64,000 nucleotides of DNA, taken from Rhodobacteraceae bacterium UBA6197. Lineage in GTDB: Bacteria; Pseudomonadota; Alphaproteobacteria; Rhodobacterales; Rhodobacteraceae. This document shows positions 34,363 to 42,844 of the stretch, one piece after another (within the stretch, counting starts at the first letter, position 1; the number at the start of each line of letters is the position of its first letter). Below the pieces are notes generated by a model. That model was not told the origin of the DNA and made no database searches. It worked only from the letters and a program-made list of their open reading frames with translations. The translations under genes were made by a program, and so were the position numbers. The stretch is taken from contig DISZ01000005.1 in the NCBI GenBank assembly GCA_002422085.1, forward strand, positions 62,001 to 126,000. Reading direction: 5' to 3'.

Positions 34363-35340
34363 TCAGACTTCGGCGGCAAATACCTGATCGATCATCGTCT
34401 GCGTGCCGCGCGCATCCTCGAGATGCCACGGGTAAGCAGCGCCCTCGCGGAGATGGCGGCCAAAGGCCTCGACCTGCAACACATATTGCTGCGCCCCCGG
34501 AAACCGCTGGATCACATCCGCCTGCCCCTTGCGATACATCTGCAGCTGCGGATCGGCAAATTGCTCGGCGTTGAAGGGGGCGGTCAGCCGAATCAGGCCT
34601 TTTTCGCCCTGAAACACCACGTCTTGCCGGGGATGGAGCCGCATCGACGTCATCGCTGCATAGGTAAACCCGCCGCCGGGGCCGCTGAAATCACCGATGA
34701 CATGCGCCCAGGTGTCGACATTGTTTTCACGCCGAAGCCGTGATCTTAGCCAGACAGGCTCGGACCGTGTCGCCCAGCGAACCGAGCCATAGGCATAGAC
34801 GCCAATGTCGCGAATGCCGCCGCCACCGGTCTCGGGGCGGTTGCGGATATTGCCGGGGTCGGCGCGGTTGTCGTAGGAAAAGGCCACGTCGACATGTTCA
34901 ATCCGGCCGATCTCGCCCGACTGCACCCAATCGCGGGCCTGCTGCCACTGCGGATGATGGACGATCATATAGGCTTCGGTCGCAAAACACCCGGAACTGT
35001 CGCGTGCGGCGATCAGCGTGTCGATCTCGGCAGCGCGCATCGCAATCGGCTTTTCCACCAACACATGTTTGCCTGCCGCCATCGCCTTGAGCGCCCATTC
35101 GACATGCAGCGTATTGGGAAGCGGAACATAGACCGCTTCGATTTCGGGATCATCCAAGAGCGCCTCATAGCTGGAATGAACTCTCAGATCTGGACAAAAA
35201 GCCTCAAAATCAGTGGCTTTTTGCCTTGACCGCGTCGCCAATGCCGCCAGGCGTGCGCCTGTCGCCGCATGAATCGCAGGTCCCATGTGATGGCGCGCAA
35301 AATTTGCCGCCCCCAGAATACCCCAGTTCACCGGTTTCAT
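34363..35340 (-). CDS. Gfo/Idh/MocA family oxidoreductase
   Basis: A 325-residue NAD(P)-dependent oxidoreductase, probably acting on a sugar or polyol derivative. The N-terminal Rossmann motif is WGILGAANFARHH, followed by VYVPLPNTLHVEW and the signature VLVEKPIAMRAAE. The C-terminal alpha/beta domain includes GGGGIRDIGVYAYG. The start MKPVNWG is the usual family start. The substrate cannot be given from sequence, and the neighbours give no pathway clue. Confidence 0.88.
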   Translation of the reverse strand: MKPVNWGILGAANFARHHMGPAIHAATGARLAALATRSRQKATDFEAFCPDLRVHSSYEALLDDPEIEAVYVPLPNTLHVEWALKAMAAGKHVLVEKPIAMRAAEIDTLIAARDSSGCFATEAYMIVHHPQWQQARDWVQSGEIGRIEHVDVAFSYDNRADPGNIRNRPETGGGGIRDIGVYAYGSVRWATRSEPVWLRSRLRRENNVDTWAHVIGDFSGPGGGFTYAAMTSMRLHPRQDVVFQGEKGLIRLTAPFNAEQFADPQLQMYRKGQADVIQRFPGAQQYVLQVEAFGRHLREGAAYPWHLEDARGTQTMIDQVFAAEV

Positions 35341-35437
35341 GATTTCCCCCCGTTGGCGCAAAGGCAACTGGCGCCAACGAAAGCCTAACCCCGGCGACGA
35401 CGACCCGCAACGTTCAAAGGCAGGAATACGGAAAAGA

Positions 35438-35479
35438 GGCGCTCCGCGCGGGGAGTATTTTTGCCAAACAGAAGCTGAA
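35438..35479 (+). repeat. Intergenic repeat copy b (GGAGTATTT family)
   Basis: A CTCC-GCGCG-GGAG hairpin is followed by TATTTTTGCC and AAACAGAAGCTGAA. It lies in the 194 bp between rpoH and the oxidoreductase gene. On the minus strand the hairpin is followed by CGCCTCTTTT, so it could terminate rpoH transcription. Confidence 0.6.
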
Positions 35480-35534
35480 ACGCTCGGCCTGTTTGGCTGA
35501 AGTTTTCTGCCCGTGGTTTCCGCTTGCGCGGCCC

Positions 35535-36434
35535 CTATGCAGGGATCTGCATGCCTTTTTCGCGCGCCAGAACCCGCATTCGGTCTTGCAGTTTTTCAAA
35601 GGCGCGCACCTCGATCTGGCGGATTCTTTCGCGCGACACGTCATAGCGCGAGGATAGTTCTTCCAGCGTGATCGGTTCGTCGCGCAGGCGGCGTTGCATC
35701 AGAATGTCTCGCTCACGCTCATTGAGCACATCCATTGCCGCGACCAACATCGCGCGGCGCGCGTCCAACTCATCGGCCTCGGCATAGGCTTCAGCCGTAT
35801 TGGCGCCTTCGTCTTCCAGCCAATCCTGCCATTGGGTAGAACTATCGCCATCCGCGGAACCGACCTGCGCATTGAGCGAGGCGTCCCCCCCCGACATCCG
35901 CCGGTTCATCGAAATGACCTCGTTTTCCGTCACGCTCAGGTCATGGGCGATGCGGGTCACGTGTTCGGGGCGCAGATCGCCGTCTTCCAGCGCGCCGATC
36001 TTGGATTTTGCCTTGCGCAGATTGAAGAACAGCTTCTTTTGCGCGCTGGTCGTGCCCAATTTCACCAAGGACCATGACCGCAGGATGTATTCCTGGATGG
36101 ATGCGCGGATCCACCACATCGCATAAGTGGCAAGACGGAAGCCTTTTTCGGGATCAAAGCGTTTGACGGCCTGCATCAGCCCGACATTGGCCTCGGAGAT
36201 GACCTCGGCCTGCGGTAGCCCATAGCCGCGATAGCCCATGGCGATCTTGGCGGCCAACCGCAGATGGCTGGTCACCATCTTGTGCGCGGCGCCACTGTCC
36301 TGGTGGTCCACCCAGCGCTTGGCCAGCATGTATTCTTCTTCCGGCTCCAACAGGGGAAATTTGCGGATTTCCTGCAGGTAGCGGTTCATCCCCTGTTCGG
36401 GGCTGGGGGCTGGAAGGTTGGTGTAACTTGTCAT
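35535..36434 (-). CDS. rpoH: RNA polymerase sigma-32 factor RpoH
   Basis: Heat-shock sigma factor of 299 residues. Region 2 shows AEVISEANVGLMQAVKRFDPEKGFRLATYAMWWI; the RpoH box QKKLFFNLRK lies near residue 135, and region 4.2 has the C-terminal helix-turn-helix LEELSSRYDVSRERIRQIE. The start MTSYTNLP has AGAAAGG upstream. It probably drives chaperone genes, including the Hsp20 gene in this window. Rhodobacterales often carry two rpoH paralogues; which one this is cannot be decided here. Confidence 0.95.
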   Translation of the reverse strand: MTSYTNLPAPSPEQGMNRYLQEIRKFPLLEPEEEYMLAKRWVDHQDSGAAHKMVTSHLRLAAKIAMGYRGYGLPQAEVISEANVGLMQAVKRFDPEKGFRLATYAMWWIRASIQEYILRSWSLVKLGTTSAQKKLFFNLRKAKSKIGALEDGDLRPEHVTRIAHDLSVTENEVISMNRRMSGGDASLNAQVGSADGDSSTQWQDWLEDEGANTAEAYAEADELDARRAMLVAAMDVLNERERDILMQRRLRDEPITLEELSSRYDVSRERIRQIEVRAFEKLQDRMRVLAREKGMQIPA

Positions 36435-36608
36435 CTGCGACCTTTCTCCCTGATCGAGACAAGCCAAGATGGGGGTTCTCCCCGGCTTGGTCAAGCCTTC
36501 CGGCGGCGCTTCGTTCCAAGTGCCCCGCTGGCGACTAGCATCAGGTCTTTAACGCAAGATGAACGCGCCTCCGTCGCGCTACCAGCCAATTCGTGCAAGG
36601 TCACGCGG

Positions 36609-37646
36609 TTATGAGCGGCCAAGCGCGCGCAGCAGCGCCTCCATGTCGGCAGGAAGCGGCGAGGTGAACGACAGATCTTCGCCAGTGACGGGATGCACGA
36701 AGCCCAGCGTGGCGGCGTGCAGGGCCTGACGCGGAAAATCGGCGACGGCGGCCACGGCAGCTTCGCCGATCGCCTTGACGGGCAATTTGCGTCGCCCACC
36801 ATAGGTCTGATCGCCGATCAACCCGTGACCCGCGTGCGCCAGATGCACGCGGATCTGGTGGGTTCGGCCGGTTTCCAGCCAGCAGTCCATCAAGGCGGCC
36901 ACCGGAGGGGTGCCGTAGCTTTCCACCAGCCGTGCGCGGGTGATTGCGTGGCGTCCGCCGTCAAAAAGCACGGCCTGACGTTGGCGGTCTGTCCTGTGAC
37001 GCGCCAGTTGCGAGGTCACCTTGAGCACATTGCCGCCTTCAAAGCTGACACCCCGCGTGCCGCGTAAACGCGGGTCGCCGGCGTCGGGTGCGCCATGCAC
37101 CACGGCAAGATAGTGGCGATGCACCGAATGACGTTCAAACTGTTTGGCCAGCCCGTGATGCGCGCGATCGGACTTTGCCACGACCAGAAGTCCGGTCGTG
37201 TCCTTGTCGATCCGGTGCACGATGCCGGGGCGCGCCTCGCCGCCGACACCAGAAAGCCTGCCGCCGAAATGGTGCAAAAGCGCGTTCACCAATGTGCCGT
37301 CGGTCGATCCGGGCGCGGGGTGCACCACCATGCCCGCAGGTTTGTCGATCACGATCAGGTCGTCGTCTTCCCATAATACGCTCAGCGGGATGTCTTGCGC
37401 CAGTGTTTCGACCGGGCGGGCAGGTTCGAGCGCGATCTGATAAGCTTCGCCCTCGGCCACCCTTGCCTTGATGTCGGTAATCGCCAGCCCGTCGCGGCTG
37501 ACCGCACCCTCGGCGATCATCCGTGCCAGGCGCGAGCGCGACAGGGATGCTTCCGCTGGCACTTCGCGGGCCAGCGCCTTATCAAGACGATCAGGCGGGG
37601 CTTTCCCGATGACCACGCGCAGGATCTGTTGATTGATGTCCGACAT
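36609..37646 (-). CDS. RluA family 23S rRNA pseudouridine synthase (RluD-like)
   Basis: A 345-residue pseudouridine synthase with an N-terminal S4 RNA-binding domain (SLSRSRLARMIAEGAVSRDG, about 32-51) and a catalytic domain with HRIDKDTTGLLVVAKS near 144, giving the catalytic Asp. The C-terminal TGRTHQIRVHLAHAGHGLIGD is typical. The S4 domain and length favour an RluD-like role in modifying helix 69 of 23S rRNA. The start codon overlaps that of the divergent small membrane protein gene. Confidence 0.9.
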   Translation of the reverse strand: MSDINQQILRVVIGKAPPDRLDKALAREVPAEASLSRSRLARMIAEGAVSRDGLAITDIKARVAEGEAYQIALEPARPVETLAQDIPLSVLWEDDDLIVIDKPAGMVVHPAPGSTDGTLVNALLHHFGGRLSGVGGEARPGIVHRIDKDTTGLLVVAKSDRAHHGLAKQFERHSVHRHYLAVVHGAPDAGDPRLRGTRGVSFEGGNVLKVTSQLARHRTDRQRQAVLFDGGRHAITRARLVESYGTPPVAALMDCWLETGRTHQIRVHLAHAGHGLIGDQTYGGRRKLPVKAIGEAAVAAVADFPRQALHAATLGFVHPVTGEDLSFTSPLPADMEALLRALGRS

Positions 37647-37956
37647 GCTGCCTTCCGACAAAACCGACCCCGAAACAACGCCGCTGCCCGAGATCCGGTT
37701 CCTGAAACTGTTGGTGACGGTGCTGACCGGCACGATGATTGCAGGCCTTCTAGCGATCATCGCGCTCTTTGTCATCCGCTTGCCGGGCGGGGCCCCAGCG
37801 CTGCCCGTTCTGCCCGCCGAGATATCACTGCCCGAGGGCGAGCTGCCGGACGCCGTGACATTCGCCAAGGACTACACGGTTGTGGTGACGCAAAGCGGTC
37901 AGATCCTGCTTTACGATGCCACGGGTCGCCTGCGCCAATCGGTTCGGCCAGACTGA
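37636..37956 (+). CDS. DUF6476-like small membrane-anchored protein
   Basis: A protein of 106 residues with one N-terminal transmembrane helix, LLVTVLTGTMIAGLLAIIALFVI (two runs, about 24-47), then a periplasmic segment with VLPAEISLPEGELPDAVTF and a strand-rich end VVTQSGQILLYDATG. It resembles Rhodobacteraceae proteins labelled DUF6476; function unknown. ATG 37636 and ATG 37645 are both possible. The second overlaps the start codon of the divergent pseudouridine synthase by two bases. Confidence 0.68.
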   Translation: MSDMLPSDKTDPETTPLPEIRFLKLLVTVLTGTMIAGLLAIIALFVIRLPGGAPALPVLPAEISLPEGELPDAVTFAKDYTVVVTQSGQILLYDATGRLRQSVRPD

Positions 37957-37963
37957 AAGTCCG

Positions 37964-38038
37964 GAAGCCTCCGGCGGGAGTATTGGGGCCAAAAAGAAGC
38001 CCATTCATCTTTGCACAAATATCCCCGCCGGAGGCTTC
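37964..38038. repeat. Intergenic inverted repeat copy c, likely bidirectional terminator
   Basis: The left arm GAAGCCTCCGGCGGGAGTAT and the right arm ATATCCCCGCCGGAGGCTTC are near-perfect complements (one mismatch) about 35 bp apart. This is the same family as copies a, b and d in two opposed units. It sits between two convergent genes, as expected for a bidirectional terminator. Confidence 0.7.
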
Positions 38039-38055
38039 TGAACTCTGGGCTGGTC

Positions 38056-38337
38056 TCAGGCCCCGGGTTTTTTCGCGGCGGGCTTCTTGGCGGGGGCGGC
38101 GTTTTGCTCGAGCGCGTCAAGTCGCGCCTTGAGGGTATCGTTTTCTTCGCGCGCCTTTTGCGCCATGGCGCGGACGGCGTCGAATTCCTCGCGAGTGACG
38201 AAGTCGCGGTCGGCCAACCAGCGATCCATCCAGGATTTCATCGCGGTTTCGGCCTCGGTCTTGGCGCCATGGGCCACGCCCATGGCATTGGACATCAGTT
38301 TGGACATTTCGTCGAAGAATTTGTTGGGCGCTTGCAT
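38056..38337 (-). CDS. UbiK/BMFP family accessory protein
   Basis: A 93-residue helical protein with the BMFP (YqiC/UbiK) pattern: MQAPNKFFDEMSKLMSNA at the N-terminus, DFVTREEFDAVRAMAQKARE in the middle, and the coiled coil LKARLDALEQ. The tail is Ala/Lys/Pro-rich. UbiK assists aerobic ubiquinone biosynthesis and can associate with membranes. The start MQAPNKFF is the family start. It is divergent from lgt. Confidence 0.82.
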   Translation of the reverse strand: MQAPNKFFDEMSKLMSNAMGVAHGAKTEAETAMKSWMDRWLADRDFVTREEFDAVRAMAQKAREENDTLKARLDALEQNAAPAKKPAAKKPGA

Positions 38338-38444
38338 GGTGTCCTCATTGGCGGGTTTCGCTTTATATGGGTGGTGCGGGGGAAAGCTCAAGGTTGACTT
38401 CGTCGCGGGGGCAGGTTCTTTGAGCAGCCAAACCGAGGTGCAGC

Positions 38445-39317
38445 ATGTATTACGCGATCCCGTTTCCCGATATCGGCCCTGTGATCTTTACGATTCCGGT
38501 GCTGGGGTTGCCGCTTCGCTGGTATGCGCTGGCCTATATCGTCGGGCTGATCGTCGGCTGGCGGGTGGTTGTCGGGTTGATGCGGCGTCCGGCTTTGTGG
38601 GGCGGGCAGGCGCCGATGCCGCCCGAGCGGGTCGAAGATCTGCTGACGGCGGTGATTCTGGGGGTGGTGCTGGGCGGGCGGCTGGGGTTTGTCCTGTTTT
38701 ACGAGCCGGCGCATTTTCTGGCCAATCCGTTGGAGATCTTTCAGGTCTGGCGCGGCGGCATGTCGTTTCACGGCGGTTTTCTGGGCGTGGTCGTGGCGGG
38801 CTATTGGTATTGTCGTCGCCATGCGATTGCGCCGTTGTCGGTAGCCGATGCCTTCGCTTTGGTCGCGCCGGTGGGGCTGGGGTTGGGGCGGATCGCCAAT
38901 TTCATCAACGCTGAACTGTGGGGGCGGCCGACCGATCTGCCTTGGGGGGTGATCTTTCCAGGCGCGGCGGCACAGGCCTGCGCAACCTTGGCGGGGCCTT
39001 GCGCACGCCATCCGTCGCAGCTTTATGAGGCCGGGCTAGAAGGGATCTTGCTGGGGGCGATCCTGTGGGGGCTTCTGGCGCGGGGCGCTTTGCGGCGGCC
39101 GGGGCTGATCCTGGGGGTGTTCCTGATCGGCTATGGTATCGCCCGGATGACGGTGGAGATGTTCCGCCAGGCCGATGCGCAGTTCATCAGCGCGGACAAC
39201 CCCCTGGGGCATGTGATCGACTGGGCGGGGTTTGGCCTTTCGATGGGCCAGATCTTGTCGTTGCCGATGGTCCTTGTGGGGCTGTGGTTTGCACTTCGGG
39301 CGCGGCGGGCGGTATGA
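38445..39317 (+). CDS. lgt: Prolipoprotein diacylglyceryl transferase
   Basis: Inner-membrane enzyme of 290 residues that transfers diacylglycerol from phosphatidylglycerol to the lipobox Cys of prolipoproteins. About seven transmembrane helices are seen. The conserved arginine-rich signature GRIANFINAELWGRPTDLPW (about 148-167) and HPSQLYEAGLEG near 188 are intact. It is the first gene of the lgt-midA-pgeF unit; its TGA overlaps the ATG of the next gene. Confidence 0.95.
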   Translation: MYYAIPFPDIGPVIFTIPVLGLPLRWYALAYIVGLIVGWRVVVGLMRRPALWGGQAPMPPERVEDLLTAVILGVVLGGRLGFVLFYEPAHFLANPLEIFQVWRGGMSFHGGFLGVVVAGYWYCRRHAIAPLSVADAFALVAPVGLGLGRIANFINAELWGRPTDLPWGVIFPGAAAQACATLAGPCARHPSQLYEAGLEGILLGAILWGLLARGALRRPGLILGVFLIGYGIARMTVEMFRQADAQFISADNPLGHVIDWAGFGLSMGQILSLPMVLVGLWFALRARRAV

Positions 39318-40420
39318 CACCGCTGGCGGCCCTATTGGCGCGGCGTATCGCGCTTCAGGGGCCGATCGCCTTGTCGGAGTATATGGCCGAATGTCTGCTG
39401 AACCCCGATCACGGCTACTACACAACGCGTGACCCTTTTGGTCAGGCGGGGGATTTTGTCACGGCGCCCGAGATCAGCCAGATGTTTGGCGAAATGCTGG
39501 GTCTGTGCCTCGCGCAGGTCTGGCTGGATCAGGGGCGCCCCGCGCGTTTCGCGTTGGCCGAGCTTGGGCCGGGCCGCGGCACGTTGATGGCCGATATCTT
39601 GCGCGCGATCCGGGCGGTGCCGGGGATGACCGAGGCCGCACAGGTGCATCTTGTCGAGGCCTCGGCCACTTTGCGCAGGGCGCAGGCGGTGCGCCTTGCT
39701 GCCCATGAGGTGATCTGGCACGACACCATCGCGACCCTGCCCGAGGCACCGCTGTTTCTGGTGGCGAACGAGTTTTTCGACGCGCTTCCGATTCGCCAGT
39801 TCGAGCGGCGCGGGGGGGCATGGGCGGAACGTCAGGTGGGGCTTGGGCCAGAGGGAAATCTGGGCCCGGGGCTTGCACCGGCGGCACCGCTGGCGGCACT
39901 CGCGCATCGTCTGGGTGACACGCGCGAGGGGGACATTGTCGAAACTTGCCCCGCCGCACCGCCAATCGCGGCGGATATCGCGGGGCGAATCGCGCGATGC
40001 GGGGGCGTGGCGCTGATTATCGACTATGGCGGCTGGCGCAGTCTGGGCGATACGTTTCAGGCCCTGCGCGCGCATCAAGGCGAAGACCCTTTTGCCAATC
40101 CCGGCGAGGCCGATCTAACCGCACATGTCGATTTTGAGCCGATCGCCAGCGCCGCGCGTGCCGCTGGGGCGGCGGCAAGCGCGCTCATCCCCCAAGGTGT
40201 GTTGCTTGAACGGCTGGGCATCACCGCGCGGGCACAAACGCTGGCGCGCGGACTAGGCGGCGCGACGCTCGCATCGCATATCGCCGCGCATCGCCGCTTG
40301 ACCCACCCGGCAGAAATGGGAAGTCTGTTTCAAACGCTGGCAATTTATCCAGCCTCTGCTGCCCCGCCGCCCGGATTTGACCCCGCCGTCATGAAAGACC
40401 CAGATGCCGACCACGCTTGA
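39314..40420 (+). CDS. MidA/NDUFAF7-like SAM-dependent methyltransferase
   Basis: A 368-residue class I methyltransferase of the MidA family. The N-terminal MAECLLNPDHGYYTTRDPFG and GDFVTAPEISQMFGE are hallmarks, and the SAM-binding segment is LAELGPGRGTLMADILRA. Eukaryotic relatives methylate an arginine of a complex I subunit, so a role in respiratory complex I assembly is possible. The start overlaps the lgt stop (ATGA), and its 3' end overlaps pgeF by 17 bp. Confidence 0.88.
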   Translation: MTPLAALLARRIALQGPIALSEYMAECLLNPDHGYYTTRDPFGQAGDFVTAPEISQMFGEMLGLCLAQVWLDQGRPARFALAELGPGRGTLMADILRAIRAVPGMTEAAQVHLVEASATLRRAQAVRLAAHEVIWHDTIATLPEAPLFLVANEFFDALPIRQFERRGGAWAERQVGLGPEGNLGPGLAPAAPLAALAHRLGDTREGDIVETCPAAPPIAADIAGRIARCGGVALIIDYGGWRSLGDTFQALRAHQGEDPFANPGEADLTAHVDFEPIASAARAAGAAASALIPQGVLLERLGITARAQTLARGLGGATLASHIAAHRRLTHPAEMGSLFQTLAIYPASAAPPPGFDPAVMKDPDADHA

Positions 40421-41165
40421 GATCCTGACCGCCACCGCCTTGCGGGGCGTCCAGCACGGGTTCTTCACCCGCAAGGGCGGCGCGTCGTCAGGGGTTTTCG
40501 CGGGGCTGAACTGCGGACATGGATCAACCGATCTGACCGAGGCGGTCGTGGTCAACCGCGATCGGGTGGCACAGGCAATGGGCGTGGAACCGGGCGCGAT
40601 GATCGGGGTGCATCAGGTGCATTCGGCCGATGTAGTTACCGTCGAGGCACCTTTGGCTGCCCCGATCAAGGCCGACGCTCTGGTGACCGCCACCCCGGGA
40701 TTGGCACTGACCGTGCTGACCGCCGATTGCCAGCCGGTGCTGCTTGCCGACCTCAAGGCCGGGGTGGTGGCGGCGGCCCATGCCGGTTGGCGCGGCAGTC
40801 TGAACGGCGTTTTGGGGGCTACCGTCGATGCGATGACCGCTCTCGGGGCGCAGCGCGAGAACATTGCGGCCGTTATCGGGCCAACGATTTCACAATCCGC
40901 CTATGAGGTGGGTCAAGAGTTTCTCGAGACCTTCCTGACCGAAAACCCCGCCTTTGGCCGTTTCTTTTCGGCGGGGCCGACTGGAAAGCCGATGTTCGAT
41001 CTGCCGGCCTTCGGGCTATTTCGGCTGCGCGAGGCAGGGGTGGGGCATGCCGAATGGACGCGCCACTGCACCTATTCTGACCCGGCGCTGTTTTATTCCT
41101 ACCGCCGCACGACTCATCTGGGCGAGGTGGACTATGGCCGCCTGATCTCGGCGATCCGGCTTTGA
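40404..41165 (+). CDS. pgeF: Peptidoglycan editing factor / purine nucleoside phosphorylase (YfiH family)
   Basis: A 253-residue YfiH/DUF152 protein. Signature motifs are HGFFTRKGGASSG, GVHQVHSADV, LTADCQPVLLAD and AAAHAGWRGSLNG near residue 125, giving the His and Cys metal ligands. E. coli YfiH is linked to peptidoglycan-precursor fidelity, and family members act on purine nucleosides. The start lies inside the preceding methyltransferase gene. Confidence 0.92.
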   Translation: MPTTLEILTATALRGVQHGFFTRKGGASSGVFAGLNCGHGSTDLTEAVVVNRDRVAQAMGVEPGAMIGVHQVHSADVVTVEAPLAAPIKADALVTATPGLALTVLTADCQPVLLADLKAGVVAAAHAGWRGSLNGVLGATVDAMTALGAQRENIAAVIGPTISQSAYEVGQEFLETFLTENPAFGRFFSAGPTGKPMFDLPAFGLFRLREAGVGHAEWTRHCTYSDPALFYSYRRTTHLGEVDYGRLISAIRL

Positions 41166-41419
41166 TTGCGGCGGAATAGGGCCTGCTGGCGCCGCGATGC
41201 TGCCGCAATTGTGGCGACTTGCCTATGAGTAGCGGGTATTTCCAGTTATTTTCTGCATTTCAGAAACAATGTTGCTGGGCTGATATCAGCGCGGTTTCGG
41301 CCCCTGAATTTCTGTTTGCGCCAAAACCCTGCCGCAATGATTTGGGAAAAAGGGGCATCCGGGCAAGGAAAGACCCGAACGAGAAACGCCCCCAAGGGCC
41401 CGAGGCAGGAGCAAAGCAG

Positions 41420-41587
41420 ATGACCTTGAACAAGACACCCCGCTGGATGAAATCCGCCCTGACCGAGGCCGCGAAATGCGATGTGCAGATGCCGTGGGCC
41501 CGAGGCGCCCGCCGCGGCGAAACCATCACCCGGCGTGCGGCCAGTGCCATGCCTCGGGCCTTGTCGGCACGCGCGATCCGCGCCTGA
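41420..41587 (+). CDS. Small basic hypothetical protein (55 aa)
   Basis: A short open frame beginning MTLNKTPRWMKSALTEAAKC, then DVQMPWARGARRGE, preceded by AGGAG about 8 bases before the ATG. The Trp-, Arg- and Ala-rich composition and the pattern KTPRWMKS plus MPWARGARR resemble small conserved Rhodobacterales proteins as I remember them. No function is known. A perfect hairpin follows its stop. The rest of the 730-bp gap between pgeF and the Hint gene holds no other supported gene. Confidence 0.6.
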   Translation: MTLNKTPRWMKSALTEAAKCDVQMPWARGARRGETITRRAASAMPRALSARAIRA

Positions 41588-41622
41588 TCTCTGCCGGCCC
41601 GCGCCCACGTTCTTCCCGACGG

Positions 41623-41646
41623 GGCCGGGGGCTGCCACCCCCGGCC
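41623..41646 (+). terminator. GC-rich hairpin after the 55-aa gene
   Basis: A perfect 9-bp stem GGCCGGGGG / CCCCCGGCC with a six-base loop lies 36 bp after the stop. There is no T tract, so it may be a stability hairpin rather than a terminator. Confidence 0.4.
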
Positions 41647-41894
41647 AGAGCCTCATGAAAGCGGTCTGCCGCACGATTCGCCGGTTTGGGTGATTCTCGG
41701 CCCGCAGGCACGAATTGTGGCGCCAAGGTTGAACATCTTGAAACAGTTGTGGGGTGCAGAGCCGGATTGGCCCTGTGCCCCCTTGTAATTCAACCAAGAA
41801 TTTGACGTAGGGCGCGGATGCAGGCATCTAGGGGGTGTCTCTCTGCACCCGGTGGGGGCCGTCGCAGATGTGACCAGACCGAAAGGCTGATCGC

Positions 41895-42707
41895 ATGTCA
41901 TATCCTCACCGTGCCTCCGCATCCGTTGCGGCGGCTGAAGCGGATGTAATAGTAAGTGTTACCCCGGCCAACCCGTCACGGGCGCCGGTCATAGCCGACA
42001 GGCGGTCTTTGCGCGCGATGCCTCTGACGCGGCGCTATGAGGCCGCCTGGCTCGCGCCTTCTGGCGAAATCAAGACGTCAACCCGCATGGCCCCTGCAAC
42101 GCCTCAGTTTGAAGAGGCGTTCTCCGCGTTGGGGCGTGGTTCTTTGATCCTGACCGAGGACGGCCCGATTGCTGTCGAGGATCTCTTGCCGGGGATGCAC
42201 GTGCTGACCGCCGAGGGGCGAACCGAACCGATCGTCTGGATCGGATCAATGACGCTCTACCCGGGCCAGACCTTGCCAGATGCTGAACCGGTGTCTCTGA
42301 CACGGATCACCGCCGATGCCTTTGGGCAGGGAAAGCCGATGCCGGATCTGGTGTTGGGGCCGCGTGCCCGGCTGCTGCTGCGTGATGCGCGCTGCAAGCC
42401 CATAACCGGAGAGGATACGGCCTATGCGCCTGCGCGCGCCTTCGGGGATGGGTGCAGCGTGATCGAGGTGACCCCGGCGGCCCCGGTCGCCGTCTATCAC
42501 CTTGCGCTGGCGCGGCAGGGCACATTGCGGGTCATGGGGATGGAGATCGAAAGCTATCACCCCGGCGAAGGTATTGAAAGCATGATGGAACCTCGGTTGC
42601 TGTCGCTTTTCATTGCGCTGTTCCCGCATCTTGACTGTCTGGCGGACTTTGGCCCGATGGCACATCCCCGAATGACCCGGTTCGAGGTGGAGCGGATGAT
42701 CGGCTGA
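41895..42707 (+). CDS. Hint-domain protein lacking the N-terminal Cys
   Basis: A 270-residue protein with a Hint-like domain from about residue 76: RGSLILTEDGPIAVEDLLPG, then MHVLTAEGRTEPIVWIG, LVLGPRARLLLRD and MGMEIESYHPGEGIESMM. The position of the catalytic Cys in the other two Hint proteins here (CFAAGTLI) is Ala in ALGRGSLI. The fold is probably retained but not self-processing by the standard route. The 75-residue N-terminal part has no recognisable domain or signal peptide. Function unknown. Confidence 0.75.
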   Translation: MSYPHRASASVAAAEADVIVSVTPANPSRAPVIADRRSLRAMPLTRRYEAAWLAPSGEIKTSTRMAPATPQFEEAFSALGRGSLILTEDGPIAVEDLLPGMHVLTAEGRTEPIVWIGSMTLYPGQTLPDAEPVSLTRITADAFGQGKPMPDLVLGPRARLLLRDARCKPITGEDTAYAPARAFGDGCSVIEVTPAAPVAVYHLALARQGTLRVMGMEIESYHPGEGIESMMEPRLLSLFIALFPHLDCLADFGPMAHPRMTRFEVERMIG

Positions 42708-42844
42708 ACCGGATCGCCCCCCCCCCGGAGGAGACAGGGCCTCGGCGGGGGCGGAGACCTTGGTGGGGGCAGAGCCGCCAAGGCGCCGGGTCGGATCATC
42801 AGCTTGGCGCAACGTCGCCTTGCCGGCTGGGGGCGCCGCGCCGG

